Shown here one piece after another: positions 49,401 to 61,910 of a stretch of DNA of 64,000 nucleotides. The position numbers were made by a program, and so were the translations under genes. The first letter of the stretch is position 1. Each line of letters starts with the position of its first letter. The notes under the pieces were generated by a model. The model made no database searches. It was given only the letters and a program-made list of their open reading frames with translations, and was not told the origin of the DNA. This DNA comes from Whitmania pigra (lineage: Eukaryota > Annelida > Clitellata > Hirudinida > Haemopidae): assembly GCA_021613335.1 (NCBI GenBank), contig JAJTWR010000159.1:625001-689000 (forward strand), read 5' to 3'.

Positions 49401-51081
49401 TATCTTAAACCGGAAGTCGGTGCAATTTGTGTTTTTTTTAGTATTTGTATTTAACCGATTTTTGGGTGCCTCATGTTTATGAGCAGGATGTGAAGGCACT
49501 CTTAAATCGATCTGCAGTAAAGGCTGGGTCACGAACACGACAACATTACGACAGATGTTATTTCCGCCGCATGAGGTAACGCAACCCATTCGACCAAACT
49601 GCACACTTTCTTAAATAAAAAACTTGGTTCAATTTGTTAATTAAACACGGTGCAAACATTACTATTACCACGAAACAAAAGAGTTAGAGTTTTCAATGGA
49701 AAAATTTTAGAATCCCATATAATTTTCATAGTGCTTTATTTATTTAGTTAGTTGGTTAGTTCAGATGTTTAGGCGAGAAATAATCTTTTTAGATCCTGCA
49801 ACCTATGCGATATTTATTTAAAATGTCATTGTTGTCAACTTCATTATAACAATCAGACTGTAGTACATTAATTAAAGTTTGGTCCTTCTGACGTCTTACA
49901 AATTTTTAGTATCTCATTTAAAATATGGTGAAATATGCAACTTTGCAGTTCTTTTCAAAGAATGAAAAGTGGATTTTGAATCCAAGTTCTATCCATCAAA
50001 TGGCCACGTGCGTCCAAGAAAGTCTTTCGCAAAGAAATCTGAAAAACATCTCTCTTTATTTTGACCTTTGGATGTCCTTGAACGGGAGAGTTGTTCAGAG
50101 GTAGTTTGCTTGAACGAAGACGATACTTGTAAAAGTTGGAATTAAGTTAAGAATTGAACTTATTTCTCCAAACAAACGATTACTTTGTGTGAACTTTTAT
50201 AAATACCGATGTTCTGAGATGATATGAAATCCATGACAAAGTGATAATTTTCTGCGCAGAGCCACCAATCCTCAGGTGGACGTTTTGTCTTCGCCTTGGT
50301 CTCCTTTCACCAAATCTTCCTTCACTCTTCCAATTTTGAAAGAATTCGATGAATGGAGACCATTTCTCGGAGAATTAAAAGAAGAAGTCAACAAAAAGGA
50401 CAACAGGAGCATCCAGCTTTATATTGCCGATTTTCCTGGTGACATTTAAACTCTTTGCATACTTATTAAATACAAAATTATTAACCAATTTTGCATTCAT
50501 AAAGGGGCGCTATATAAACGATGGATCGGTTAAGAAGTGCCTTCGCATCCTATCTGAATACACAAGGCACTCAAAAAATAGACTAAATACAAATAAAATA
50601 AAAAAATTAAAAAAATATTTTCTCTTTAGTTGCTTAATTAATTAATTAGGAATGTCAATGGAGAACGTGGTTCCGGAAGAAGATGGAAACGTTACTGTGT
50701 TGGTGCTTCGAGGAAGCATCTCCGTGGAAACACATCCAATACGAATTCGCAACCAATCCCTGATGTCTGGAGATTTTCTTGAGGTCGCAATGCTTGCTTG
50801 AAATGTTTATTTCAATTCAGAATGAAAAGTCATTAATTGTTCATACATCTTAAAATTGATATGCTTAAAGTTAGTTAAAAATGTACTAAATAATTAGCAC
50901 AAAGCTTACTTACTGTAAATAATACCAACTTATATAATACATGTTCATCCATAAACAGGTACCTTCTGGTTCCTGGTATAAAATAACAACGACCTCGTCA
51001 TCTCCATCTTGCATGCTCTTTCTTCAAGCAACAAACAGTAAACAAATATATTTCATTCAATCATCGTCAGACGCAACCTAG
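46473..51081 (+). CDS. GGCX: Vitamin K-dependent gamma-glutamyl carboxylase
   Basis: Endoplasmic reticulum membrane enzyme that converts Glu to Gla using reduced vitamin K, carbon dioxide and oxygen. Thirteen exons: 46473-46587, 46783-46935, 47036-47201, 47489-47567, 47630-47736, 48096-48256, 48350-48465, 48994-49068, 49281-49415, 49949-50100, 50260-50438, 50650-50783, 50959-51081; 564 residues. Conserved blocks: [58 protein letters not shown] (contains the Lys equivalent to human catalytic Lys218), [37 protein letters not shown] and SSPSCMLF. It lacks about the last 140 residues of human GGCX (758 residues). The intron at 47568 has a GA donor. The stop assumes read-through of a possible GTAAAC donor at 51038, so the C-terminus is uncertain; the start codon is also tentative. 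Confidence 0.92.
49463..49605 (+). repeat. Dispersed short repeat family A copy in a GGCX intron
   Basis: gtgcctcatgtttatgagc, aggatgtgaaggcactc, ggctgggtcacgaacacg and gtaacgcaacccattcgacc match the other copies in order. Confidence 0.65.
50490..50580 (-). repeat. Dispersed short repeat family A, inverted copy in a GGCX intron
   Basis: gcgctatataaacgatgg, then aagtgccttcgcatcctatc and acacaaggcac, which is the reverse complement of the block at 21730-21766. Confidence 0.65.
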
Positions 51082-52331
51082 TGATACTAATAGTAAGGAT
51101 GAATAGCTAAATCCCATATAGTGCAAATACTGAAAAATAAAATGAGCTTATAAATGTATTTGCATTTAACCGATCAATCAGAATAAGATGAAAGGACGGA
51201 GCGATTTATGTAGACCTCCCCTATCGAAGGCTCCCCAAAGGCTGAATGGCGAACACAACCTGTTGTAACGACGAAAGCTATTCGTTAAATAATAAGCGAG
51301 TTTGTAATATTTCCACTCATTCTGTTGATATGCTTGCAGAAAGCAAGATGTCATTTGAATCGAAGTTGAAATATGAGAATAGGAAGAAAAGAACTTTGTT
51401 GACAGCGTTTGAAATTTTTACTTGAATTTTAACTAACAATTTATGATAACTCATTTATTTAAGACTTGCTGGTTTTTTATTTTATTTTGTTTATAATTAA
51501 TATTTTATTCTTTATTTCAGACTACAACATAAAAATATTATATAATAACTATTCAATGACTTCAACTTACACAATACTTAAATGCATCCATTTATAAATT
51601 GTTTCAGCTTATGGAAATGTCTGAAGGCGGTAGGAAGAATAATGGTGAAGAATCTGAATTAATTGGAGCCCTGATAATGCACTCATCTTTCATATTCGGT
51701 CTTAACAAAGTTGTTAGATGCTCTTTCAAAATGGCGAATAAGTTAAGATTAATTATGATTATTTTTTTTTGTGTTTTATTTTTTATGATAAAAGAGGCTA
51801 AATTATTTTTCTTCATTATTTGATAAACGTAAAACTTTTAACATTGCTTGGATCATCAACATTTGAGTTTCGTAATTAAAGGTTGTTACTGTTTACTACT
51901 CACTCGAGCACACAACAACAGCAGGTCATAAATCATTTCATTGCATCATTCATAACTTCTGTTTACTTATTTCAGCAATGAAAAGTTTGTAATAGAAATA
52001 TAAATAGCTTATGACTAAATAGTGGTAATTATCACTTACGGAGTTTTTATTGAATTTCGTGAAAAATGTACTTTGTGTCTGCACTACAAAAATCCAAAAA
52101 TATCTTCAATGTCTTCCGTGGGTTATCTTCAACGTTACTTCAAATTCTTCGTTTCAAAAATAATCGGTAGCTAGAAATGCCCACTCGAGTGCAGTTCTCA
52201 CCTCAAACATTCAAACAAAAATGCAACTTTCAGGCAGCGTTTACGATGAATGCGTGTGTTACAAAAACAAAACATAAGGTCTGACATCTCTCTAATGATA
52301 ATTTGATGGTAAGAGTTAAAGAGATATTGCC
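51082..52331. other. Intergenic: GGCX 3' region and SDR upstream region
   Basis: Holds a family A fragment at 51215-51290 (cctcccctatcgaaggct..gcgaacac). An acceptor-like site at 51605 could start an alternative last GGCX exon with only a few codons. Otherwise nothing recognised. Confidence 0.4.
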
Positions 52332-55300
52332 ATGTTATGCGTTCTAATCACTATTTTTGTCGCCTTCTTTGCAATTTTTCTTTCAAAAAAATTGCTTTCT
52401 CCAAGGATTTCTGGAGATTATGGGTCAAAGATCATTCTCATAACAGGTTACGTTTATACTGGAATATTTTTTTACCTTTTGTTGAGCCGATCAAACGAAC
52501 GTAATAGTTGTAGACAACATGAGCAGAAAATGATTTCAAATTAAATTAATTAAAAAGAGTTAAATTAATTAATTAATTTGTCATTAACTGCTTCTTTAAA
52601 TTTCACATCAGGTTGTGACATGGGATTTGGAAATGTGATTGCAGAGGATCTGGATAGGTTGGGTTTCCAGGTGATTGCCTGCTGTTTCAACAAAGACAGT
52701 GACGGAGCAATGAGGTTACTTAAAAGCTGTTCAAACAGGTGGGTTGTATCTTGCAGGTGTTACCAAATCGACCTTTATCGAGCCTCTCAAATTTAATTGT
52801 CATAGTTCATTTTAGTTATGAGAAACTAAAAAAATTAGTTCACTAAAATATTACAGTTAGCCAAAGCTACATTAAAACAACATTATCTGTATAAAACTCA
52901 CATAGACATTGACCATTTTTCAGATTAAAGATTGTACAACTGGATCTGACGAAGGACGAGCAAATAAAAAATTGTCATAATATCGTTGAAAATTTATGCC
53001 ATAAAAACGGTTGAAATTATTTCACAAAATCGGCCCAAAAGACCATTTCAAAATTTCTTTATTTCTCAGAATTTTGGGCTCTGATCAACAATGCCGCTCA
53101 ATCCAACTATATTTCAGAAGTTGAGTCGACACCGATGAAGGTCAATTCAGGTCAAAAGTTTAGCATGAATAAAGTTCTAATTAAAGTTCAAACCTATCAG
53201 ATCATCGAACGACTCTTCAATGTTAACCTATTTGGTGCAATAAAAATGATCAAATTCTTTCTTCCTTTATTGAAGATATCAAAAGGTCGGATTATCAATA
53301 TGTCTAGTTTGACAGGTGAAGTTATTTTTCGGCTTGTTGACAACACCCGTTTGAATTCTTAAACACTTTAAATTTTTCACCGCATAAACAACAAAGAACC
53401 TTCTCATGTTTATGTGCACATTTTAGTTATTATTTTTCAAACCTTTTTTCAATGTCTCACAATAATCGTGAACTTAATGTGGAACTTGTAGAGAAATATG
53501 TAGGATAATGTGATCTCAAGAATATTCTAAATGCAAATATGTAATACATAGTGTATGAGATTTATAACTGTCGTGATTTTTGCATACTTGTATATATTTT
53601 TTATAAATTTTAAAATATTTTGTTGGTCTGAACTGAAAGCTGAGAAAAGTTCGAAGTGCTGTTTGTTTATCAAGCAGAAATGTAACCATTATTTTTAAGA
53701 GGGAAAATCCTTTTTATTCCTAACCACACCCTGAATTTATAATTTAACTCGTTTAGTGCATAAATCTGTTATGCTTGCAAATAATGCACCTGCTTTTTGT
53801 TTAGACATTTTAGTTTCCTACCTTTCCATCGTTCACGTATATGTTTTGATTGTCTAACCTATTTGATTTAATTTTATTCATTCAAAAATAACGAAGAATA
53901 ATTTAGCCACCGTGCACCTCAAAACCATGGCTGCCTATTCAGCAACGAAATGCGCCTTGGAAACTTTTTCTGATTGCCTTCGTCAAGAATTGAAACCAAG
54001 TGGAGTTGATGTGGTCATCATTCAGCCATCAGCCTTTAAGACAGGTTTTAAACAAATATAACATTCTACTACAGATGAATTCTTTTGATAATTTGTATGA
54101 ATTACTGTTTCCTCGAGAATAAGACAGTGTCCTATATTAATTTTTTTATATTATTTTTTTTAATTTTTGCCCCAACAAACGAGCTAGGGTTCATTTTCTG
54201 TGCGTGTCTTACGCTTTCATAATCAACAACTCACCAGAATATTTGTTAATGTTACACAAATTATTCAGTTACAAGAGACAAGGATTATGCTTTTAATCGG
54301 GGTTGTTAGCAATACGAAGCTAATAATCCTTTTTTTCTTGAACACATCAGGAATTGGTATAACGAATTGCTTTATTTTTCTGATGTTCCCATATATTAAA
54401 AAAACTCTTCAGATACGAATACATTATCCATCCTTAAATAGACTTGAAAAAGCAATTTATTTTATTTTTTATTTTTTTTTATTAAATTCCGTTGCATATC
54501 TACGTTGATTTGAAAGTGCGATCGTTACCTATCGGCCCATATATATATACCACTGGCACGCTATATAAGTAACAATATAGCTCAAGCCATTTTTGTCCAA
54601 ATCATCTCAGTTATGCAAAAGGACTATAATCAAATAAATAAAATAAATAAATCAAGCCATTTTGTAAGCTTGTCATAAGTTTCTAGTTTTTTTCTAGGTT
54701 CTCCAGCGGAGGATGTTGATGTAAAGCTATTTTTGTAAACTAGGGGTGCCTCGGCTGGTCCTTGCTACTCCCGAGCGTTGACTCGGTATTGCAGAACAAC
54801 CGGGAGCGGCTTTGAAATTGAGCAGGTGGACCTGCTACGTCCTAATCATCTTGTTATGCAATGGGCGTTAATTTAATTACCACCTACCTATATAATTAGC
54901 TATATGTCTATATGAGGTTAAAACAGAAGATGAAAAACCAGGAACGTAATTTGAGGGGGGGAAGGGCCCTCTCCTGACTTTGGACCAGACCCTTAAAAAG
55001 GTAATCTCTCTCTGTTTTGCCTCCCTGAATTTGACTAGAAGCATAAATGCATAAAAAGAAGCATATGGGGTTTGTCCCCCATGGAAAATGACGTCCTTGT
55101 GAAAAACTATTGATTTTTTTTGTATATATTTATAAACATGCATATAAAACAATAATATTTACAAAATCATAATTTTAAAACGCAAGCCAAAAAGTATCGG
55201 CGATACCAATACTGCGCTATTAACAACCCTGCTTTTAATCATTTATTAATAATAAAATTAATATTTTACGTGAATGTTGGAAAACCCTTCAGTTAGAGCT

Positions 55301-56039
55301 TTTTTTAATTATTCAAATACGTTCATATTAACTTTTTCTGGATCGTTATTTCTTCTTCTTCTTCGTTATTATAAATCTCCAAACTCTGAATTCCTGCCTG
55401 AATTTCTTGCTAATCCATTTCCCATTTGAACCCTTGGTCTCTTTTCATCTCTTTTGTTCTACCGAGTACATTCAAGTATTCATTTGATCTTTAATGTTGT
55501 AACAAACCCAAACACTTCACGCGCTATCATGAAATCTATATTTAGTGTGACGTATTTTGTTTTGACGTCCAATAACTTTCGGAGATTATAGATTTTGAAC
55601 AAACAAACATAGACATTTTTATTTATATTTTATATGTAAATATTATTTTATAATTTTAATATTTAAATTACATTATAATAACTTTAACTAAATTAATTGA
55701 ACCTCTCTCTCAGGTGGCCTCGATGCTTGTGTTTTACAAAAGAAATACACGGAACTTTGTGTCGAAATACAAGAAGAATCTTTCCACCTAAAGAACGGCA
55801 AAGAAGAGAATTTCAGTGCCTTATTTGAGCACCTATTCAACTTGAAAGAAGAGTTTCGACGAAAAGCAGTGAAAGCCTCCGAGGTCAACTTGGATCCGAT
55901 AGTAGAAGTGATTCGGGAGGCCGTGATATCCCGTGCACCCAACCCGAGGTACAAAGTTGGCAGGGGTTCAACCGTACTCTCCATCATCTGCTCCACATTT
56001 CCTACGTCTGCAGTAGATTTTATTCAGACATTTTTGTAG
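52332..56039 (+). CDS. Short-chain dehydrogenase/reductase, SDR9C/BDH1-like
   Basis: NAD(P)-dependent oxidoreductase, probably membrane-anchored. Seven exons: 52332-52446, 52612-52738, 52924-53009, 53070-53140, 53201-53315, 53907-54044, 55714-56039; 978 bases, 325 residues, normal for the family. An N-terminal hydrophobic anchor (LCVLITIFVAFFAIFL) precedes the Rossmann loop TGCDMGFG. Then come LDLTKDE, WALINNAA (NNAG is usual), FNVNLFGAI, GRIINMSSLTG and the catalytic YSATK. The alignment to BDH1 and retinol/hydroxysteroid dehydrogenases of the SDR9C group is continuous through PSGVDVVIIQPSAFKT. The substrate (hydroxybutyrate, steroid or retinoid) cannot be told from sequence. Confidence 0.88.
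54590..54655 (+). repeat. Dispersed short repeat family B, 3' end with AAAT tail
   Basis: tcagttatgcaaaaggactataatc followed by aaat units, as at 46163-46215. It lies in the last SDR intron. A related block occurs at 54839-54875 (taatcatcttgttatgcaatgg). Confidence 0.55.
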
Positions 56040-56999
56040 GTCATCATGATTATATTAATGTGTTGAAATATTTGGAATTGCGTATCATTTTTTAATATTT
56101 CCAATATTACGAAGCATTTCAAAGTAATAAATGTGTAAATTATTTAATGGATTGGTTTAATTAATTATTTAATTGGTTACTTACAATACTAAAAGCCAAG
56201 TATGTTAATTTAGGAAGATAGTGAAAAAGGATTAAAATTTGCGAATATTCATGAATGGAAACAGGTGTCGAAATGCATAGATTTTTTTAAACGTTCTAAA
56301 GTTCAGAAAAAAAGACTTAGAAACTCCTACCGCGGAGCTAACCGACAGGAAATCATCAAGGAGTGCCCCCGTTTCGGCCCAAACTCCTGATGTTTTATTC
56401 TCTGAATATTCATGAATGGAAACAGGTGCTTTGAAGTTCAGAAAATAGTATTTTAAAAAGGTGTACTATCAAGCTGTAAATTACGTGATGTTTCAACGAG
56501 GAGGTTATATTTTAAGGTACAACAAATTACTTTGGTAATTTATTATTACTAGTAATTTTACGTAAAATATAAATTACACAAAACAAGAAATGTGTTTACT
56601 TAAAATGACATTAAACTCATGCCAAGCGACAACATTCGGCAACATATTTCTTATTATGCTATTTTTCCAATGACTTTTCATAAGTCCTAAGAACTTGATA
56701 AATTTTTCTTACAAAATATAAGTAGGCATCAATCTATCACATTTTAAAGTTTTTAAAAATATAAATTTAATGTTTACAAAGCCATAATTCCCCTTCAATT
56801 TAAATTTCCACATCTGCTTTAGTCTGTCGATGCTTATCAGATGAATTATTAATATCTTGAATTCTCATAAATATTAATAAACCAATAAATTAATGGCAAG
56901 GAATTGAACCGAAAAATATGTGGATGTTTCTCATTGCACTCGGAGTCATGTGTCGCGAGGGAGACATAAATACCCCCTGCCTAATAAATTTTATCAACA
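56040..56999. other. Intergenic between the SDR gene and the small secreted protein
   Basis: Contains a 25-base perfect direct repeat (gaatattcatgaatggaaac and five more bases) at 56243 and 56403. ATAAATA at about 56967 lies 33 bases before the next start codon. No gene seen. Confidence 0.45.
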
Positions 57000-57323
57000 A
57001 TGTCTAGAAAGGTGTTTTGTTTTAGAACTTTATTTATCATATGTCTTCTTGTAAAGATTGCATTCACTTCCATAAATTGGAGAAAGGTCGAAGACAGAAT
57101 TCAAGATCAGGCCGAAATGTTTCGCAAGTGCAACCGTTTCGTGGCTTATTTTGTTATTATGAGTTCAATTAAACATTACCTTAATTCGCATGTCGATGAT
57201 TTGGGACGCTTCACCAAAGAGGCAGACCTTCCGTTGAGTGGAGCTTTGTCCAAAGAAGACCGGGTGAAAATGGCGGGAATACTCAAAGAAAACATTTTTC
57301 GAAAGGGCAACAGGCTTTATTGA
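57000..57323 (+). CDS. Small secreted protein of unknown family, intronless
   Basis: 107 residues. The first 24 (MSRKVFCFRTLFIICLLVKI onward) have a basic start and a hydrophobic core typical of a signal peptide. The rest is basic and mostly predicted helical (WRKVEDRIQDQAEMFRKCNR, IKHYLNSHVDDL, EDRVKMAGILKENIFRKGNR), with a single Cys in the mature part. I do not recognise a family. A TATA-like ATAAATA lies about 33 bases upstream. No splice sites are needed to keep the frame. It could be a short peptide precursor or a chance frame. Confidence 0.5.
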   Translation: MSRKVFCFRTLFIICLLVKIAFTSINWRKVEDRIQDQAEMFRKCNRFVAYFVIMSSIKHYLNSHVDDLGRFTKEADLPLSGALSKEDRVKMAGILKENIFRKGNRLY

Positions 57324-58697
57324 AGTTCCATCGAGTTATTTTGTCCAACTGAACTTATAGCTCGGTTATGAAAATTGCAATCAACTGTCTCGCCAGTTCT
57401 CATTTGGATATAAATTTAAATAATTCGATTTATTGTAATTATTTACGCATTAAGGCAAGTAACTTTACAAATTTTCGTATTATTTTCATTAATTTGCATA
57501 TTTTTTGATAATATTTAATAAGACATCACATGATTCAACAAATTGAGGCATCGAGAATATTGTATTAATTCAATACTTAGGGATGTAATTTGGGAGCTAC
57601 AAGCAAAAAAATGTTTTCCTGAAGTTGTGCAAAGGTTTGACCACCCCGCGAAAAAAGGTGAAATGACGTCCTTTAATCCATCCAAAAATGTACTTGAATC
57701 GGTCCCATGACTTCTGCCTACACGCGCAACCGCCATTTGAGCAACAGCCCAGTCACCACTCGAATCAAGAAGAGGTAAAGATAAAATTTGAATAAAATAC
57801 TAAACTGAACTTTATTACGAAAAGTTCTAAGTGCAGCGATAAAATGTTAATTGGCCACAATAGGCCCTATGACTTCTTGATGAATTTTTCACTTTAACCC
57901 TCTTTATTTCGTCGCAAGACAAATCCAAATTCTTCCAACACCAAGTCGAGGCATCGTTATAAGGCCAACTACTTAAAGCTTATTTAACTCCACACAAAAA
58001 AAATAGTTTTTGTCCCCCTAAAAGTTTGGATTTATATCCCCTTCCATTGGCATTTCCATATCTTGCACGGATGATTCACAAAAGTATTTAGTACATAATC
58101 TGACAGACCCTTCCCATCTCATGCGAAGCTAAGCAGGTACAATGTCCACCAGCATAATTTTTCATAAAAATTAACACTGAATAAAAAAATACCTCCCAAC
58201 ACACATTCCAGGCCAGCAATGGCACAGTAAGCATAACTATCAGTTTTGGTCCGCTCCATACAAAATATTAAAACAACATGGCTCTGAACAAAAATCTACT
58301 TTCAGAACAAATATTGACATTAAGCAAGACTTCACAGGTTAGATATTGACATGAGTGATTATAGAACGTAATATAGCACTTGCTAAAGATTGAGTGTAGT
58401 ACAATATTAAATGACGCTTCAAGCAATCTAATCTGAACCCCTTTGATCAAAATGCATGATTTAGTGGAAGCATTCACAACTGCCATTATTTAAAAGCACA
58501 AAATTAAGCGGTTGATGGAGAGCCAAGGAATGCCTTGGAGTTCTGTCGTATTGCAAGAGATGCAGCTTCACAAACAATGGTATTTCCCTTCATCATAGTT
58601 GAAGAATATTTCCCAACAAACATTCTAGTCTCGAAACATATATGTTTTTAAAATCAATCATTCCAAAATGTTTAGAACATCTAAAGTCAACAACAAT
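57324..58697. other. Intergenic: convergent 3' ends
   Basis: AT-rich, between the small secreted gene and the NUP35 stop. A short 5S-rRNA-like match (catgcgaagctaagcagg) occurs near 58118. No gene seen. Confidence 0.4.
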
Positions 58698-60062
58698 CTA
58701 CCAGTTAAAGACGAATTCTACAGCCTTACTAAGCATGCTATTCTGCCTCTGAGGCAGTTGTCTCTTGAAGTTAGGAGTTGAATTCATGTTGAACGACTCT
58801 TCAGCTGTCTTTGGAAATGTTGTTTCATTTTGCTCGTTCAGCTGAACAGCTCTGGACTTGTTGTACATCTCCATTGTTTTCTGAAAATTAATTACAAGTT
58901 ACTTTTAAAATCCCCCATAAAGTCATCCGCTCGCACAACAACCTTATCGGTACAAGGGACGACTCCGACCATCATATTTCCATTGTACACTCTTCCGTTT
59001 CTACTCAGTGCCCTCCTGGCTTGTATCTTGTTTTCATAAAGTAAATGAATCCAGTTTCCCTCGGCACTCATCTATTTGTTAAAGAAAAGCTGAATAGAAG
59101 CTCATGTCCAGAAGATGAGAAGTTAAAATGTGAAGTCGTTCACTCACAAAATGTTTCAAAACAAGGCCGAGGTGACCAAACTCTTCTAGGATGAAAGGCA
59201 CTGAATCGGGAGAAAATCTAAAAATAAATGGAATTTAGATAGAAACTCATTCTTTTGCAAAGCATTAATTTTTATTGATTCTAACCCAAAGACTGTTACC
59301 CAGAGTTCGGAAATATCTTCTTCGCTCCTTTCCAAAGAATCAAAACTAGTTACAAAAATATCTTAAATAACAAACAAGGCACAAGCTTAATACCTTGAAT
59401 TATCAGTGTTTCTGTAGGCAAGACAAGGACCTGAGAAAAGATGCAGTAAGTAAAGCAACTCATTTCAACTGCCAGTAACCAAACATATTAAACATACTGT
59501 TAGGGAAATATTCTGCATTACTGTTGTCTGGGATGAATGGTGGAGGGCAAATATCTTGCTAAAATAGAGGTAGGTAAAATTAATAGAATAAAAAAATGTT
59601 GGTATGCATAAAAATGTATACATTGTTTTGCTTTAGACAATAATCACGAAAACTTTCTTCCAAAGTCATGAGAGGAGGAGCTCTTGGTTTATCTTGTTTT
59701 TCTCTAAAATATTTAAAACCATGCATGACTAATTGTATAGTTAGACAGTCACCTTGCAATTAAACTTAATCAAATGCAAACCCAGGTGTTAAACTTTTTG
59801 GGGACTTTGCTGAGGGACCAAAATTGAAGTAGGTTTGAGGCTGATTTTGATTCAACTGTTGACGAACTTTTAAACTCTGTTCGAGTGCATTAAAATTGAA
59901 GTCAGAAGCAAGGCTTAACAGATATCGAATGTATATAGTACAAAAATTCACCTGAAGAGACGTTGTTGAATCTCCCATCAAATATGCCGGAAGATAGGCA
60001 TTACGAGATCTCGGACTGCGGGCCATGGACGAACCCATCATAACAGAATCTTGATTGTTCAT
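58698..60062 (-). CDS. NUP35: Nucleoporin NUP35 (Nup53)
   Basis: Inner-ring nuclear pore protein that links NDC1, NUP155 and NUP93. Nine exons: 60062-59952, 59876-59782, 59703-59622, 59558-59498, 59430-59394, 59345-59286, 59217-59148, 59071-58943, 58880-58698; 828 bases, 275 residues, somewhat shorter than human (326). The N-terminus has VMMGSSMARSP and YLPAYLMGD, as in human (MMLGSP..FLPGFLMGD). The MPPN RRM-like domain is clear: ELWVTVFGFSPDSVPFILEE, NWIHLLYENKIQARRALSRN, MMVGVVPCTDK. The C-terminus SKAVEFVFNW matches the membrane-binding amphipathic helix of human SKAMEYMFGW. An upstream in-frame Met at 60122 would add 20 residues. Confidence 0.95.
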
Positions 60063-60903
60063 TATTACTGTGAGTTTTGAGAAAGTGGCTTCCAAAAACG
60101 TATCGCGATATTTGTTTACCAAAACCTAATAAATGAGCACTGGCGCCCCTTTCGCAGTTCAATATTCACTAACAACATAGAACTATGAATCAATAAAAAT
60201 GTATGTATGATGATTTTATTCGTTAATGATGTTATCCTGCTTTGAATTAAGTACAAAATTTTAAACTATATTTATATATTATTATAAATTTAAAATTGTT
60301 AATAAAATTAAAAAGTGATTCAATTTTCAGAGCTTCAAAGTACAATTAAATTTAAACTTGAGGAAGTAAAACATATCATTCGCTAATATCTCAAATGACA
60401 AACATAGTTTCAAAACTTTAAAAACAAAATCAATTGTTTATTAAACCTGCGGTAAATTCTCACCTAGACAGCTTATTTAATACAAATAAAAAATACGACA
60501 TAAGTAAAAGCTGCACACAAGTTTCGCCTTCAGCTAACTTAGGATTTAGAAGTGTAATATGCAGACTCGTACGGCATTCAGTGGAATATCAGGGGAGGGT
60601 GGTAGGGGCGGTCGGCCCGGGCAAAAAGTGCCAAGGGGCTTCATTTTGAGGGAGTACGTAAAAAATTAAAAATGGCCGCCCCATTTTCTCCAATTAGGCA
60701 TTTGGTATGACGTATCGACTGATGCACGAGCCATCAAGGATTATCTTAATAATTTATTTTATTTTATTAAGTGGGTAGAGGGCCGAAGCCTCTTACCTGC
60801 CCACTATCAAACAGCAAAACATTGAGGAAAGAAACGAGACGTTCAATCAGTAGTAACTAGAAAAGGAGACAAGTCATATTCATTGGCACCCTGTCATAAT
60901 AGC

Positions 60904-61064
60904 CCGGTGACAAAATAGCCCCGTCAAAACAGCACCATCAAAACATAAAACTCATTTCTTTTAATCAAATTTGAAATCGGTTAATGTCTTCAACTCATAC
61001 AAATATTTTTTTATAAAGATACATTGACGGGGATGTTTTGACAGGGCTATTTTGGCGGGTCACC
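60904..61064. mobile_element. MITE-like element with imperfect terminal inverted repeats
   Basis: Left end ggtgacaaaatagccccgtc and right end whose reverse complement is ggtgacccgccaaaatagcc pair over about 40 bases, with an AT-rich centre of about 80 bases. There is no coding frame. A clear target duplication is not seen. Confidence 0.6.
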
Positions 61065-61837
61065 ATTTAATTTATGATGGTTGTCAACTTGGCGTAGTTG
61101 ATGAAAACATAGAGAAAGAAGAGTTCTTTGCCAAAAGGAAGATATTGAAGTGTTTTGTGGAAGCTTCTGGAAACGATAGCATCGATGGACCTCTTCAAAT
61201 TTTGATCTTCCTAACCCGGTCTATTAGTGCTGCTAGCGTTCATTCTCCAAACTTAATAAAAAAAAACTAAGTTCGGTCATCTATGAGCCAGGCATGACGT
61301 GGCAGTCCTCTCTAAAGAGAGAGAACTTGCCGATGGACTGAATTTTGAAAATGTTATATAAAAAAGATTGCGGAAAGAAAAGCGCGGAGTATTGGTTTGT
61401 AAATTTTAATTTGATTGTAGTTCCACGAAAATAAATATTTGAGAGCTTTTCCAAATTTTGAAGGTTAACATATTATTAACGGTCAAGAGGGGAGGGGCGG
61501 CAAATCTTATGACCTCCCACTGACGGCACGTAATATTACTTTGTTTATGGCAACGAGTTTATGAGTTCAACGTAAATTCTAGATCAATTTCAAGCCAACT
61601 GTAAGTAACAAGAATTTAAACAATTAAATGAAAGCGAAGATTAAATACAAATAAGTAATTCAAGACTTCCCGATCTATTCGAAGATTCCAGATTCGAATC
61701 CTAGCAAGCTCGACCCGTTTAGCTAGAGATACAAGAACAAGGTGATACCAATACATACTGTAACATTTAAGAGTCAACCACGGCAGTAGGTTATTTAGCG
61801 CCATGATATTTTATTATCGTGAACTATTAATACCAGG

Positions 61838-61910
61838 CGTCAATAGACGAGTGATTAAGACTTTGGCCTTGGTGTCACTCCATTAGGAGTTAAAATCCCA
61901 GCCTAATTAA
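61838..61910 (+). repeat. Degenerate tRNA-derived SINE head
   Basis: gacgagtgattaagact resembles a tRNA-Leu/Ser A box and ggagttaaaatcccag a decayed B box at the right spacing. No folded acceptor stem is evident, so this is unlikely to be a working tRNA gene. Confidence 0.35.

Noticed and set aside
58100..58140. Possible 5S rRNA gene (gcgaagctaagcagg)
   Set aside because: Only about 25 bases resemble the 5S internal region; the rest of the 120-base gene is missing.
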